Shown one piece after another: positions 1 to 10,613 of a stretch of 64,000 nucleotides of DNA. The stretch covers positions 124,001 through 188,000 of the forward strand of contig NZ_CANNGT010000005.1 of the NCBI RefSeq assembly GCF_947504225.1, in the 5' to 3' direction. The first letter of the stretch is position 1. Each line of letters begins with the position of its first letter. The notes under the pieces were generated by a model. It did no database searches. It was not told the DNA's origin and saw only the letters and a program-made list of their open reading frames with translations. The translations under genes and the position numbers were made by a program. This stretch comes from Brumimicrobium ulvae. Lineage in GTDB: Bacteria; Bacteroidota; Bacteroidia; Flavobacteriales_D; Crocinitomicaceae.

Positions 1-1
1 T

Positions 2-2158
2 TATATAGATGGCAAGTCAACCTCGCCAATTTTTGGGGCAGAGGTTTTTCTGAAAAATGCCAAATCCGGTGATATTACGGATGAGAAAGGAAACTTTAAT
101 ATCAAAACAGACGCACAACTTCCGGATACTTTAATTATACGTGCGAGTAGTTATCATCCCGATACGGTGGTGATTAGTGAACTGGAAGGAAATAATTACA
201 AGGTTACACTTTATCCAGAATTCGTTTCAGATGAAGTGGTGATTAGAGCGAAAAGAGAGAATTCTAGTATTTTACGTTTAGACCCTCGAAATGTGGAGAA
301 CCTAACCCAGGGAGAGTTGAGAAAAGCAGCTTGCTGTAACTTATCAGAATCTTTTGAAACTAACGCTACAGTTGATGTAGGTCTTGCTGATGGTGTGTCT
401 GGATCGAAAAGGATTCAAATGATGGGGTTGAGTGGGCGTTATACGCAACTCCAGTTCGAAAATATACCCTTCATGCATAATCTTGATCAAGCTTTCGGTT
501 TGTCTTCTGTTCCCGGTACTTGGATCCAGTCAATTCAGATTACAAAAGGAGCAGGAACTGTAACCAATGGTTATGAATCAATGGCTGGATTGATTAACCT
601 TGAATATATGAAGCCAGATAATATTGAACGTCTTTTTGTAAATGGTTATGGAAGTATTCAGGGGAGGGCAGAGCTCAATATTCATGGAGGAAAGTCTGTT
701 GGTGATAAATGGAGTACAGCTTGGTTTGTCCACGGAGCTTCTGTCATGCAAGAGAATGATAGGAATAAAGACGGATTTAGAGACCTTCCTCTAGGAGATG
801 TACTGATTGCAATGAATCGTTGGAAGTACACAGCTGAACTTTTCAGGGCTCAAGTAGGTTTGAAGGTGAGCCATACTGATCAGCAAGGGGGGCAAATAGG
901 ATTCGATCGATATGCGCACCAATCTAATCAAGGCCTGTATGGTGTAGGTATACGAAACACGAATGCTGAGTTGTTCGGAAAGACAGGTTTCTTGTTTAAG
1001 GAAGATGTTTTTAGTTCAATTGGAATAGTGTATTACGCAAAGTATAATGAATTGAACACAGTTTTCGGAAACCGTGCATTAAATGCAGTCGAGAGAAGAG
1101 GTTATATGAATACGATGTATGAAACCATCCTTGGGAATACAAATCATAAATTGAAGTCAGGATTGAGCTTCGTTTATGATGATTTAGAACAAACAATGGA
1201 TGATCGACTCCCTAATGATACGACATTACGTGATTTTGATCGGACAGAGATTGTTCCTGGTTTGTTTTCTGAATATACTTATACGGGCACACGATCAATT
1301 GTGGTGTTGGGAGCAAGGGTAGATTATCACAATCTGTACGAATGGCAGTTTACACCTCGTGCGAATTATAAAGTTGACCTAACTGAAAACATGGATATAC
1401 GATTGACCGCAGGACGTGGGTTTAGGGTTTCAAATTATGTAACGGACAACTTGTCGTTAATGGCAACAAACCTTCCATGGTATGTAGATAATGATATTCA
1501 ACCTGAAGTTTCTTGGAACTTTGGAGGGAGTTGGATGTGGGACTTTAAGTTGTTTGACCGAAAGGCGACATGGACAGCAGACTTTTACCACACACTTTTT
1601 GAAAATCAGTTGGTAGTAGACAGGGACGAATCAAGTGAATATATTCGTATGGGGAATTTGGATGGTTCATCATTTTCAAATGTGTTTCAAACAGATATTA
1701 AATTCGAACCCATTACGCGATTCGAAATTAAAGCAGCGTATAAATTCTTAGATGTAAAGTCGACAACAGGAGGAGAGTTAGAGACAGTTTTAATGGTTCC
1801 TAAGCACAGAGGATTTGTGAATCTTGCTTATGAGTCTAGAAACCGTAGATGGTCCTATGATTTAACACTTTCTGTTTTTGGTGCACAACGTTTGGCAAAA
1901 GTTAAACGTCCTGATGGTACTTTTACTGAAGATAATATGAGTGAAATAGTGCCAATGCTTTCCGGGCAAATAACGCATCGTTTCAAACATTTTGAAGTAT
2001 ACTTAGGAGGTGAAAACATGTTAGATTACAGGTTGAAAGATCCGATTATTGATGCGGCAAACCCTTTTGGGGAAAGATTTGACGCAACGCGAGTTTACTC
2101 TTCTATTTATGGTGTAAACGTTTATGCAGGATTTAGATTTAGTTTAGATAAAAAATAA
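2..2158 (+). CDS. TonB-dependent receptor, 5'-truncated by window edge
   Basis: Outer-membrane TonB-dependent receptor whose start lies before the window: the frame is open from base 2, so the GTG at 167 is internal. The first ~60 visible codons form the end of a carboxypeptidase-regulatory-like domain. A plug follows with the conserved run SVPGTWIQSIQITKGAG and NGYESMAGLINLEY, then a long beta-barrel to the end. The sub-type, and the heavy-metal-associated lipoprotein starting 11 bp downstream, suggest a metal (copper-like) or metallophore cargo. That substrate is inference from context; the TonB-receptor fold itself is clear. Confidence 0.9.
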   Translation, partial: YIDGKSTSPIFGAEVFLKNAKSGDITDEKGNFNIKTDAQLPDTLIIRASSYHPDTVVISELEGNNYKVTLYPEFVSDEVVIRAKRENSSILRLDPRNVENLTQGELRKAACCNLSESFETNATVDVGLADGVSGSKRIQMMGLSGRYTQLQFENIPFMHNLDQAFGLSSVPGTWIQSIQITKGAGTVTNGYESMAGLINLEYMKPDNIERLFVNGYGSIQGRAELNIHGGKSVGDKWSTAWFVHGASVMQENDRNKDGFRDLPLGDVLIAMNRWKYTAELFRAQVGLKVSHTDQQGGQIGFDRYAHQSNQGLYGVGIRNTNAELFGKTGFLFKEDVFSSIGIVYYAKYNELNTVFGNRALNAVERRGYMNTMYETILGNTNHKLKSGLSFVYDDLEQTMDDRLPNDTTLRDFDRTEIVPGLFSEYTYTGTRSIVVLGARVDYHNLYEWQFTPRANYKVDLTENMDIRLTAGRGFRVSNYVTDNLSLMATNLPWYVDNDIQPEVSWNFGGSWMWDFKLFDRKATWTADFYHTLFENQLVVDRDESSEYIRMGNLDGSSFSNVFQTDIKFEPITRFEIKAAYKFLDVKSTTGGELETVLMVPKHRGFVNLAYESRNRRWSYDLTLSVFGAQRLAKVKRPDGTFTEDNMSEIVPMLSGQITHRFKHFEVYLGGENMLDYRLKDPIIDAANPFGERFDATRVYSSIYGVNVYAGFRFSLDKK

Positions 2159-2169
2159 AATAGTAAATT

Positions 2170-2520
2170 ATGAAAATGAGATTAATGATGATGGCTGTGA
2201 TTGCATTTGTGCTAACAGCATGTGCAACAGCAAAAGATGGTGAGCCAGTGAAAAGAACGGCTTTCATTCAGACCAATGCCCAGTGTGGAGATTGTAAAGA
2301 AAGAATGGAGAGTGTGTTGAATTTTGAATCAGGAATTATTTATTCAGATTTGAATATGGAGGACAAAAAGATGGAGGTGAAATATAATTCTAAGAAAATT
2401 TCTTTGGCAGAGATAAAAACAATTATCTCAAATATAGGCTATGACGCAGATGAGGTACAGGCTAATAAGTCTGCCCAAAGTAGTCTTCCTGCATGTTGTC
2501 AACCAGGTGGTCATGATTAA
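2170..2520 (+). CDS. Heavy-metal-associated (HMA) domain lipoprotein
   Basis: A 116-aa protein. The N-terminus is a lipoprotein signal ending in a lipobox with Cys18 (VLTAC), so it should be membrane-anchored outside the cytoplasm. The body is a ferredoxin-like HMA fold with the metal-binding CxxC in NAQCGDCKERME, followed by a beta-alpha-beta pattern. The tail carries a further Cys pair before GGHD, which could also bind metal. It sits 11 bp after the TonB receptor and is probably co-transcribed. The likely role is binding Cu or a similar soft metal and handing it on. The metal identity is inferred. Confidence 0.8.
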   Translation: MKMRLMMMAVIAFVLTACATAKDGEPVKRTAFIQTNAQCGDCKERMESVLNFESGIIYSDLNMEDKKMEVKYNSKKISLAEIKTIISNIGYDADEVQANKSAQSSLPACCQPGGHD

Positions 2521-2625
2521 TAAGAAAAGCGCTAGGGTCTAGTGTAAAATAGTAAGTAATTAACAATCAAATTCAATTTGTGGAAAAAATTAGCTTTTTA
2601 TAAGTAGTTTAAGAAATAAATAAGC

Positions 2626-2633
2626 TATCTTTG
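2626..2633 (+). promoter_or_regulatory. -7 box of atpD promoter
   Basis: TATCTTTG matches the Bacteroidota consensus TAnnTTTG exactly and lies 32 bp before the atpD start codon, in a non-coding gap. No convincing -33 TTTG is seen at the usual distance. Confidence 0.6.
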
Positions 2634-2653
2634 CGCCCAAATTGAACATTTAA

Positions 2654-4168
<1,515 letters not shown>

Positions 4169-4179
4169 AAAAGTATAAA

Positions 4180-4470
4180 ATGAAGTTAGAGATAATTACT
4201 CCAGAGAAAAAAATGTTTGAAGGTGAGGTAGATGCTGTTCGATTCCCTGGAATCGATGGGTCTTTCCAAGTCCTTAGAGGTCACGCCCCAATCATTTCTG
4301 CACTTTCTGAAGGCAAGATAAAGGTTGATTTGTCAAATGATGATACCGATTTTGACGACTTCTCAGGGTCTATTGAACCAGATTCTACCAACTCTAGAGT
4401 CGTTCGTTTGTCTATCAAAGGCGGAGTAATGGAGGTGCAAAATGATAAAATTATCGTACTTGCAGACTAA
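4180..4470 (+). CDS. atpC: F1 ATP synthase subunit epsilon
   Basis: A 96-aa epsilon subunit, beginning KLEIITPEKKMFEGEVDAV and containing the conserved PGIDGSFQVLRGHAPIISAL segment of the beta-sandwich domain. It is shorter than the ~135-aa enterobacterial protein because the C-terminal helical hairpin is missing; short forms are usual in Bacteroidota. It couples the rotor to F1. It is co-transcribed with atpD and followed by a strong terminator. Confidence 0.93.
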   Translation: MKLEIITPEKKMFEGEVDAVRFPGIDGSFQVLRGHAPIISALSEGKIKVDLSNDDTDFDDFSGSIEPDSTNSRVVRLSIKGGVMEVQNDKIIVLAD

Positions 4471-4485
4471 TGAAATAATAAATTG

Positions 4486-4522
4486 AGAAAAAGGGAGTTG
4501 TATAAAGCAATTCCCTTTTTCT
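4486..4522 (+). terminator. Rho-independent terminator after atpDC
   Basis: A 15-bp stem (4486-4500 with 4508-4522, one G:T wobble) encloses a 7-nt loop, and the right arm contains a run of T. It lies 16 bp after the atpC stop. Confidence 0.85.
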
Positions 4523-4602
4523 GTTAAACTACGTTAAGGTTATTCATAATTATAGGGCAAAAGTCTTTTTGTTATTGTAAATTCGTCGACTGATAAATTA
4601 TA

Positions 4603-5346
4603 ATGAGCCTGTTAAGTCAAATAAACCGTGAGAAGTGCCCCAAGCATATTGCCATCATTATGGATGGGAATGGACGTTGGGCAAAGCAACAAGGAGAAAT
4701 GAGGCTCTTTGGTCACGCTATTGGTGTGGAAGCTGTTCGTGAAGTACTAAAAGCTTGTGTTGAATTAGGTGTTAGACACCTAACATTATACGCTTTTTCT
4801 ACGGAGAACTGGAATAGACCTAAAGAAGAAGTTGACGGGTTGATGAACTTAATGGTTGAAACTATCGCAAATGAAATCTCAGAACTGGATGAGAATAATA
4901 TTCGCTTGAGAAGTATTGGAGATCGTTCTGGTTTACCTGATGCTTGTAGAAATGAGTTAACTACGGCGATGGAGGCTACTAAGACCAATGATTCATTAGA
5001 TTTGATCTTGGCACTCAACTATAGTGCGCGATGGGAAATCGTTGATGCTACTAAAAAAATTGCCAATAAGGTGAAAGCTGGAGAGTTAAATCCTTCCGAT
5101 ATTGATGATGAAACTTTTTCAAAAGCACTTTGCCTTGGTGATGTTCCTGATCCAGAACTCTTGATTAGGACCTCAGGCGAATGTAGAATTAGTAACTTTA
5201 TGCTCTGGCAAATCGCTTATTCTGAATTGTATTTTACAGATAAATTGTGGCCAGACTTCAAAAGAGAAGACCTATACGAAGCGGTGATCGACTATCAAAA
5301 TAGAGAAAGACGATTTGGTCAAGTATCAGAACAATTGAATGATTAA
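4603..5346 (+). CDS. uppS: Isoprenyl transferase (undecaprenyl diphosphate synthase)
   Basis: Cis-prenyltransferase that extends farnesyl diphosphate with isopentenyl diphosphate to make the C55 lipid carrier for peptidoglycan and O-antigen. The 247-aa length is normal. The catalytic IMDGNGRWA motif places Asp at residue 21. FSTENWNRP and the C-terminal RTSGECRISNF...LYF segment are also conserved. Its stop overlaps the start of bamA, a standard Bacteroidota linkage that couples lipid-carrier supply to outer-membrane assembly. Confidence 0.97.
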   Translation: MSLLSQINREKCPKHIAIIMDGNGRWAKQQGEMRLFGHAIGVEAVREVLKACVELGVRHLTLYAFSTENWNRPKEEVDGLMNLMVETIANEISELDENNIRLRSIGDRSGLPDACRNELTTAMEATKTNDSLDLILALNYSARWEIVDATKKIANKVKAGELNPSDIDDETFSKALCLGDVPDPELLIRTSGECRISNFMLWQIAYSELYFTDKLWPDFKREDLYEAVIDYQNRERRFGQVSEQLND

Positions 5347-7858
5347 TATGAGACAACTAACAATCATACTTTTAACTATTGCTATTGCGCATTTTTCTTT
5401 TGGGCAATCAATCGATTATGCTAATCCTAAGCAGTATGAGGTAGGACCAATTACTATAAATGGAGCTGATAACTTCGACCACCAAGCAATTAAGTTAATT
5501 GCTGGTTTGCGTCAAGGAAGTAAAATTAAAATTCCAGGTGAAGAAATTACTAAAGCCATTAAGAATTTATGGGACGAAGGATTGTTTTCTGATGTTCAAA
5601 TAAAACTTGAAAAAACACTTGGCGATGTAGCTTACCTTTCTATTAATTTAAAACCTCGTCCTAAACTTTCACGTTTTAGATTTGAAGGTGCCAAGAAAAA
5701 AGATGCTGATAAAATTCGAGAGGAAATCAATTTGTTCTCAGGAAAAAACATTACTGAAAATCTTATTTTTAATACCCGTGCGAAAGTTGTAGGATACTAT
5801 AGAGAAAAAGGATTCTATAATGTTAGTGTTGACATTCAACGTGTCAATGATACATTAATGAATAATTCTGAAATCTTCGTTATTTTCATCGATAAAGGAA
5901 AGCCAGTAAGAATACAAGAAATTAATTTCTATGGAGCTGAATCGGTTAAGCCTGGAAAGTTGCGCCGTAAAATGAAAGATACAAAACAAAAAGCTTTTTG
6001 GAGATTCTTCAAACGTTCTAAATTTACTGAATCCGCCTATGCTAGGGATAAAAAGTTGATGATGCAAGAATTCAAAGAAATTGGACTGCGTGATGCAACT
6101 ATTATTCGAGATTCAGTATACCGAAAAGACGATAGAAATCTAATTGTTGATATTCATATCGATGAAGGTCAAAAATATTATTTTGGAAATATCTCATGGG
6201 TTGGAAATGCAAAGTATACTTCTGGATATTTGGATACGGTTCTAGGAATTAAATATGGAGATCTGTATAATCAAACTTTATTGGAAACAAGATTATTCCA
6301 GAGTATGGATGGAAGAGATATTACTTCTTTATATATGGATAGAGGACATCTGTTCTTCCAAGCAACTCCTGTAGAAGTAAATGTTGAAAATCATCACATC
6401 GACTATGAAATTCGAATTATAGAAGGGAAGGAAGCAAGAATTAAAGACATCATTATTAAAGGGAATTATAAAACGAACGATTATGTAATTAGACGTGAAA
6501 TCCGTACAAAACCAGGTGACTTATTCAATAGAAATGATATTATCCGAACACAGCGTGAGTTGGCTCAGTTAGGATATTTTGATGAACAAGCTTTTGAAAT
6601 TAATCCACTGCCTAACCCTGCAGATGGTACTGTTGATATCGAATACGTTGTAACTGAAAAGTCATCAGATCAAATAGAACTCTCTGGAGGATATGGAGCA
6701 GGTAGAATTATAGGAACCCTAGGCTTAACTTTCAATAATTTCTCAATACAAAATTTGTTTAATAAACAAGCTTGGCAACCACTTCCTACTGGAGACGGAC
6801 AAACTTTCTCTATTCGAGCGCAAACGAATGGTAAGTTTTATCAATCTTATAATTTATCATTTACCGAGCCATGGCTTGGAGGTAAAAAACCAAATGCATT
6901 TTCAGTTTGGTTGAATCACTCTCAATTTGGAAATAACTTGAACAGATCTAATCCAGATTACCAAGGGGTATCAATTACAGGAACAGGGGTTGGATTGCAA
7001 AGAAGAAAGAAAGTCCCGGATGATTACTTTAGTGCTTACTACGAATTTTCTTACAATTATTATGATGTAACAAATTACGGAGATGTCTTTGACTTTGATA
7101 ATGGATTTTCAAATAATATTGCATTCCAATACGTATTGTCGAGAAACTCTATTGACGCACCGATTTATCCAAGAAGTGGTTCCAGAATATCATTCACAGC
7201 GAAAGGAACATTGCCGTATTCCCAATTTGATGGTATTTCAGATTATAGTTTAGTGGATGAACAAACAAGAAATAAATATGCTGAATACTATAAATTGAAA
7301 TTGACAGGTGAGTGGTATTTACCTTTAACGCCAGACAGAAAGTTAATTCTTATGCCGAAAATTGGTTTTGGATTTATGGGAAGCTATTCCGCAGCCAAAG
7401 GACTGACGCCTTTCGAAAGATTCTATTTGGGAGGAAATGCCTTGACGGGTGTCGCTCGTTTAGATGGACGTGAATTGATTTCTTTGAGAGGTTACGAAGA
7501 ACAAGAAGTGTCTTCTACTCTGGGAGATCCAATCATTACTCGTTACTCCTTAGAGTTAAGGTACCCCATTTCTTTGAACCCTTCTGCTACTTTCTTCGTT
7601 CTTGCATTTGCCGAAGCTGGAAATACCTACCCAACATTTGCTAAGTTTAACCCATTCAATGTTAAACGAAGCCTAGGAGGTGGAGTTAGGGTGTTCTTGC
7701 CTATGTTTGGTATGCTAGGGTTTGACTACGGTTGGGGATTCGATACGCTTGATCCGCACAGTAAAGGTGCAGGTAGCGGAAACGATATTTCTAGAATGGG
7801 AGGTAAGCCAGTTGGAGCATTTCAATTCATTATTGGTGCGAATTTAGGAGATTTATAA
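5339..7858 (+). CDS. bamA: Outer membrane protein assembly factor BamA
   Basis: An 839-aa Omp85 protein that inserts beta-barrels into the outer membrane. It has a signal peptide, about five POTRA repeats up to roughly residue 440, and a 16-strand barrel with the FYLGGNALTG region and C-terminal strand FQFIIGANLGDL. Two ATGs are possible: 5339, overlapping the uppS stop by 8 bp, and 5348, just after it. The second gives a cleaner signal peptide. Two Skp-like chaperone genes follow, completing an outer-membrane biogenesis group. Confidence 0.96.
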   Translation: MINMRQLTIILLTIAIAHFSFGQSIDYANPKQYEVGPITINGADNFDHQAIKLIAGLRQGSKIKIPGEEITKAIKNLWDEGLFSDVQIKLEKTLGDVAYLSINLKPRPKLSRFRFEGAKKKDADKIREEINLFSGKNITENLIFNTRAKVVGYYREKGFYNVSVDIQRVNDTLMNNSEIFVIFIDKGKPVRIQEINFYGAESVKPGKLRRKMKDTKQKAFWRFFKRSKFTESAYARDKKLMMQEFKEIGLRDATIIRDSVYRKDDRNLIVDIHIDEGQKYYFGNISWVGNAKYTSGYLDTVLGIKYGDLYNQTLLETRLFQSMDGRDITSLYMDRGHLFFQATPVEVNVENHHIDYEIRIIEGKEARIKDIIIKGNYKTNDYVIRREIRTKPGDLFNRNDIIRTQRELAQLGYFDEQAFEINPLPNPADGTVDIEYVVTEKSSDQIELSGGYGAGRIIGTLGLTFNNFSIQNLFNKQAWQPLPTGDGQTFSIRAQTNGKFYQSYNLSFTEPWLGGKKPNAFSVWLNHSQFGNNLNRSNPDYQGVSITGTGVGLQRRKKVPDDYFSAYYEFSYNYYDVTNYGDVFDFDNGFSNNIAFQYVLSRNSIDAPIYPRSGSRISFTAKGTLPYSQFDGISDYSLVDEQTRNKYAEYYKLKLTGEWYLPLTPDRKLILMPKIGFGFMGSYSAAKGLTPFERFYLGGNALTGVARLDGRELISLRGYEEQEVSSTLGDPIITRYSLELRYPISLNPSATFFVLAFAEAGNTYPTFAKFNPFNVKRSLGGGVRVFLPMFGMLGFDYGWGFDTLDPHSKGAGSGNDISRMGGKPVGAFQFIIGANLGDL

Positions 7859-7882
7859 TATTTTTGTTTAAAACGAGTTATC

Positions 7883-7899
7883 TACCTTTGACAAAGGTA
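7883..7899. promoter_or_regulatory. Palindromic -7 promoter element before skp genes
   Basis: TACCTTTG on the plus strand matches TAnnTTTG, and the same word occurs on the minus strand at 7892-7899. Together they form a perfect 17-bp palindrome with one central A. A TTTTG at 7862-7866 could be the -33 element, 16 bp away. It lies 31 bp before the first skp start, so it probably gives the chaperone pair its own promoter inside the uppS-bamA-skp run. Confidence 0.55.
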
Positions 7900-7929
7900 A
7901 ATAGAACAGTTTTATAAATATAAACAGAT

Positions 7930-8448
7930 ATGAAAAACATAATTTTTTTAGTAATCATTTTTTTTGGTACGGCATTTGCCTCTATGGGCCAGAAATACGC
8001 TTACATTGATTCAGACTACATTCTAGAAAGCATGCCTGAATATAATGATGCGAAAGCTGAATTAGATAAATACGCAACAAGATGGCAGAAAGAAATAGAC
8101 GAATTGTATAAACAGATTGAAAAAAGAAAATCAGAATTCCTTAGGGTGGAAGCAATACTGCCAGCTGAAGAAAGAGAAAAACGCCAAGAAGAAATCAGCA
8201 CTATGGAGTCTGAAGCTCTAGAAATGCAACAATTGAGATTTGGAGTAAGTGGCGATTTGTTTGCCAAAAGAAGGGAGTTGATAGAACCCATTCAAGACAA
8301 AGTTTTTGAAGCGCTCGGAAAAGTAGCCAGCAATAGAAATTTTGCCTTTGTTTTTGACAAGGCCAATCAATCAAATCTTATATTTGCTGATCCAAAATAT
8401 GACATCAGTAAAATGGTGCTTCGAGAAATGGGAATTAGTGCCCGATAA
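7930..8448 (+). CDS. OmpH/Skp family periplasmic chaperone (copy 1)
   Basis: A 172-aa Skp-like holdase. It has a signal peptide (to about residue 20, ending SMGQ), then the family opener KYAYIDSDYILESMPEY, a long charged coiled-coil prong, and a C-terminal body strand. Skp escorts unfolded outer-membrane proteins to BamA, encoded just upstream. A second paralog begins 32 bp downstream; tandem skp copies after bamA are common in this phylum. Confidence 0.9.
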   Translation: MKNIIFLVIIFFGTAFASMGQKYAYIDSDYILESMPEYNDAKAELDKYATRWQKEIDELYKQIEKRKSEFLRVEAILPAEEREKRQEEISTMESEALEMQQLRFGVSGDLFAKRRELIEPIQDKVFEALGKVASNRNFAFVFDKANQSNLIFADPKYDISKMVLREMGISAR

Positions 8449-8480
8449 TTTAAAATAGAAAACAAAAAGAAAACAGAATC

Positions 8481-9017
8481 ATGAAAAAATTAATGTTAAT
8501 ACTATTAGTAGCAGTTACAACACTAGGAGGTACTGCTTACGGACAAACTCCAGTTGCTCACGTAAATACACAGAAAGTATTGGATACGATGCCTTCACGT
8601 AAAAGTGCAATGACAGAACTCGAGAACTTTGAAAGAAGAGCTGTGAAGGAGTTACAAGAAACACAACAGCAACTCCAAGCTGATTATGAAAAGTTGCAAC
8701 GAGAAAAAGCAACGATGAGCCCAACTGCTTATAAGTTTGAAGAAGAACGTTTAATGAAAAAGTCACAAGAATTCCAAACGCGTCAGCAAGAACTTGATCA
8801 ACAAATTCAAATTCTAAGTCAAGACTTAAATGCGCCAATTTTAGATATGGTACAAAAAGCAGTGGCGAAAGTTTGTAAAGCAGAGAAAATCAGCTATGTT
8901 ATTGATGAGTCTTCTCTTTTGTACAGCGGAGGTAGAGATATTACTGACCTGGTAGTGAAAGAAGTTTTAGTACTAGAAAAAGAAAAAGAAGCTGCAGCAG
9001 TGAAAGAAAGTAATTAA
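8481..9017 (+). CDS. OmpH/Skp family periplasmic chaperone (copy 2)
   Basis: A 178-aa paralog of the preceding gene. It has a signal peptide ending AYGQ, then VAHVNTQKVLDTMPSRK, a long Glu/Gln-rich coiled coil (about residues 40-120) and a body segment containing AEKISYVIDESSLLYS. It is the last gene of the uppS-bamA-skp-skp group and is closed by a strong terminator. The divergence of the coiled coil from copy 1 may reflect different client proteins; this is inference. Confidence 0.9.
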   Translation: MKKLMLILLVAVTTLGGTAYGQTPVAHVNTQKVLDTMPSRKSAMTELENFERRAVKELQETQQQLQADYEKLQREKATMSPTAYKFEEERLMKKSQEFQTRQQELDQQIQILSQDLNAPILDMVQKAVAKVCKAEKISYVIDESSLLYSGGRDITDLVVKEVLVLEKEKEAAAVKESN

Positions 9018-9036
9018 TAAGAATTATACCTATATT

Positions 9037-9070
9037 AAAGCCGTTATGATTTTCATAACGGCTTTTTTTT
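9037..9070 (+). terminator. Rho-independent terminator after skp pair
   Basis: A perfect 13-bp stem (9037-9049 with 9053-9065), a 3-nt loop and an 8-T tract. It lies 19 bp after the second skp stop. Confidence 0.92.
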
Positions 9071-9077
9071 ATTTTTG
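9070..9077 (+). promoter_or_regulatory. -7 box of murI, overlapping the terminator tail
   Basis: TATTTTTG matches TAnnTTTG and starts in the last T of the upstream terminator. Its last base is only 3 nt before the murI ATG at 9081, so the transcript would be leaderless or nearly so. Confidence 0.5.
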
Positions 9078-9080
9078 TAT

Positions 9081-9902
9081 ATGCACAAATTATCCCCAAT
9101 TGGTTTTTTTGACTCTGGTTACGGAGGGCTTACTGTCTTAAAGGAAGTTCAGCAATTGATGCCTCAATATGACTATTTATACCTAGGGGATAACGCACGT
9201 GCGCCATACGGAACCAAGTCCGTTGAAACGGTCTACGAGTACACTTGGGAATGTGTGAAAACATTATTTGATAAAGGATGTGACCTGGTGGTACTGGCCT
9301 GTAATACTGCCTCAGCTAAAGCATTACGTAAAATACAACAGTTTAATTTAGTAAATTATCCAGGGAAAAGGGTGCTAGGAGTTATTCGGCCAAGCGCTGA
9401 AATTGTAGGAGATTTTAGTCAGAGCAATAAAATTGTTGTCCTGGGTACAGAAGGGACAATTTCTTCCAATACCTACATAGAAGAGTTTTCTTTCTTAAGC
9501 CCACAAACACAAGTGTTTCAATATGCATGCCCCCAATGGGTACCTTTAATTGAATCCCGAGATTATGAAAATGAAAAAGGAAAGGCTTTAATTAGAAAAG
9601 ATATAGACAATATCTTGAGCTTATATGATGATATTGATGTAATGTTGCTAGGATGTACACATTACCCTATTTTACAAAGACTCATTGAAGAATATGTTCC
9701 AAGTACTATTCAAGTAATCAGTCAAGGAGAGATTGTGGCGGGTTCATTAGCATCATACCTAAATCGACATACGTGGATGAGGGATAAACTGTCAGAAGGG
9801 AAAACAAGTTTGTATCTAACAACAGGGGACCCCAAAGAGTTTGAGGATATGGCATCTAAATTATTAGAAATCGAAGTAAATGTAGAATCTATCAAAATAT
9901 AA
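9081..9902 (+). CDS. murI: Glutamate racemase
   Basis: Converts L- to D-glutamate for peptidoglycan. About 273 aa. The family's FFDSGYGGLTVL opener is present, with the two catalytic cysteines in LACNTAS (Cys74) and LLGCTHYP (Cys192, with His194). I start at ATG 9081 rather than the in-frame TTG at 9075, because that TTG lies inside the -7 promoter word. The next gene follows after 2 bp, so the two are probably co-transcribed. Confidence 0.95.
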   Translation: MHKLSPIGFFDSGYGGLTVLKEVQQLMPQYDYLYLGDNARAPYGTKSVETVYEYTWECVKTLFDKGCDLVVLACNTASAKALRKIQQFNLVNYPGKRVLGVIRPSAEIVGDFSQSNKIVVLGTEGTISSNTYIEEFSFLSPQTQVFQYACPQWVPLIESRDYENEKGKALIRKDIDNILSLYDDIDVMLLGCTHYPILQRLIEEYVPSTIQVISQGEIVAGSLASYLNRHTWMRDKLSEGKTSLYLTTGDPKEFEDMASKLLEIEVNVESIKI

Positions 9903-9904
9903 TA

Positions 9905-10429
9905 ATGGCATTAATAAAAGAGTGTAGGGGGAAAAACCCTGAGTTTGGTGACAACTGTTGGTTGGCAGAAAACGCTACAGTGGTTGGAGATGTAAAGATG
10001 GGGAAGGATTGCTCTGTTTGGTTTTCAGCAGTAATTCGAGGAGATGTTAATAGCATTGAATTTGGAGATAACTGTAATGTGCAAGACGGTGCAGTAGTTC
10101 ATTGTACTTTTGAAAAAACAAAAACAAAACTTGGAAACAATGTTTCTATTGGTCATAATGCAATTGTACATGGATGTACCATAGAAGATAATGTTTTGGT
10201 TGGAATGGGTGCAATTGTTATGGATGATGTATATGTCCATGCCAATGTGTTGATCGCTGCTGGAGCTGTTGTTTTAGAAGGAGCAGTTCTCGAATCCAAT
10301 TGTATATACGCTGGGGTTCCTGCAAAAAAAGTAAAGACACTTTCGGCAGATACATTCAAAGGAGAAGTATTAAGAATAGCAAAAAACTATGGAATGTATG
10401 CAAGTTGGTTTTCAGATCCGCATAAATAG
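9905..10429 (+). CDS. Gamma-carbonic anhydrase-like hexapeptide-repeat protein
   Basis: A 174-aa left-handed beta-helix protein. Hexapeptide repeats run through most of the sequence (VVGDVKMG, VIRGDVNSIEFGDN, VSIGHNAIVHGC, VLVGMGAIV), and the family GVPAKKVK turn is near the end. Three conserved zinc-type histidines occur (VVHCTF, IGHNAIVHG). It may be a carbonic anhydrase or a PaaY/YrdA-like thioesterase relative; sequence alone does not decide. It lies 2 bp after murI. Confidence 0.85.
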   Translation: MALIKECRGKNPEFGDNCWLAENATVVGDVKMGKDCSVWFSAVIRGDVNSIEFGDNCNVQDGAVVHCTFEKTKTKLGNNVSIGHNAIVHGCTIEDNVLVGMGAIVMDDVYVHANVLIAAGAVVLEGAVLESNCIYAGVPAKKVKTLSADTFKGEVLRIAKNYGMYASWFSDPHK

Positions 10430-10613
10430 ACTTGTATATTTACAAACTACTTTACCATTTAACATATTTTATTAAACGGAAAATCGATTTACATTTGTTT
10501 GTAACAATTGTGTAATTGTGCATTAATTTTTAATGTTTGTTAAATTTTCTAAATGAAATTTTTCTATATTTACACTTTTTGAATAAATAAGTAAGAATAA
10601 ATAAATAAATCTT

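Noticed and set aside
541-570. TAACCAATGGTTA palindrome inside the TonB receptor gene
   Set aside because: It is within coding sequence, matches conserved protein residues (TNGYE), and its spacing differs from the intergenic motif.
10499-10513. GTAACAATTGTGTA near the TonB receptor start
   Set aside because: It resembles the GTAAC-N4-GTTAC motif but has an extra base and an incomplete right arm.
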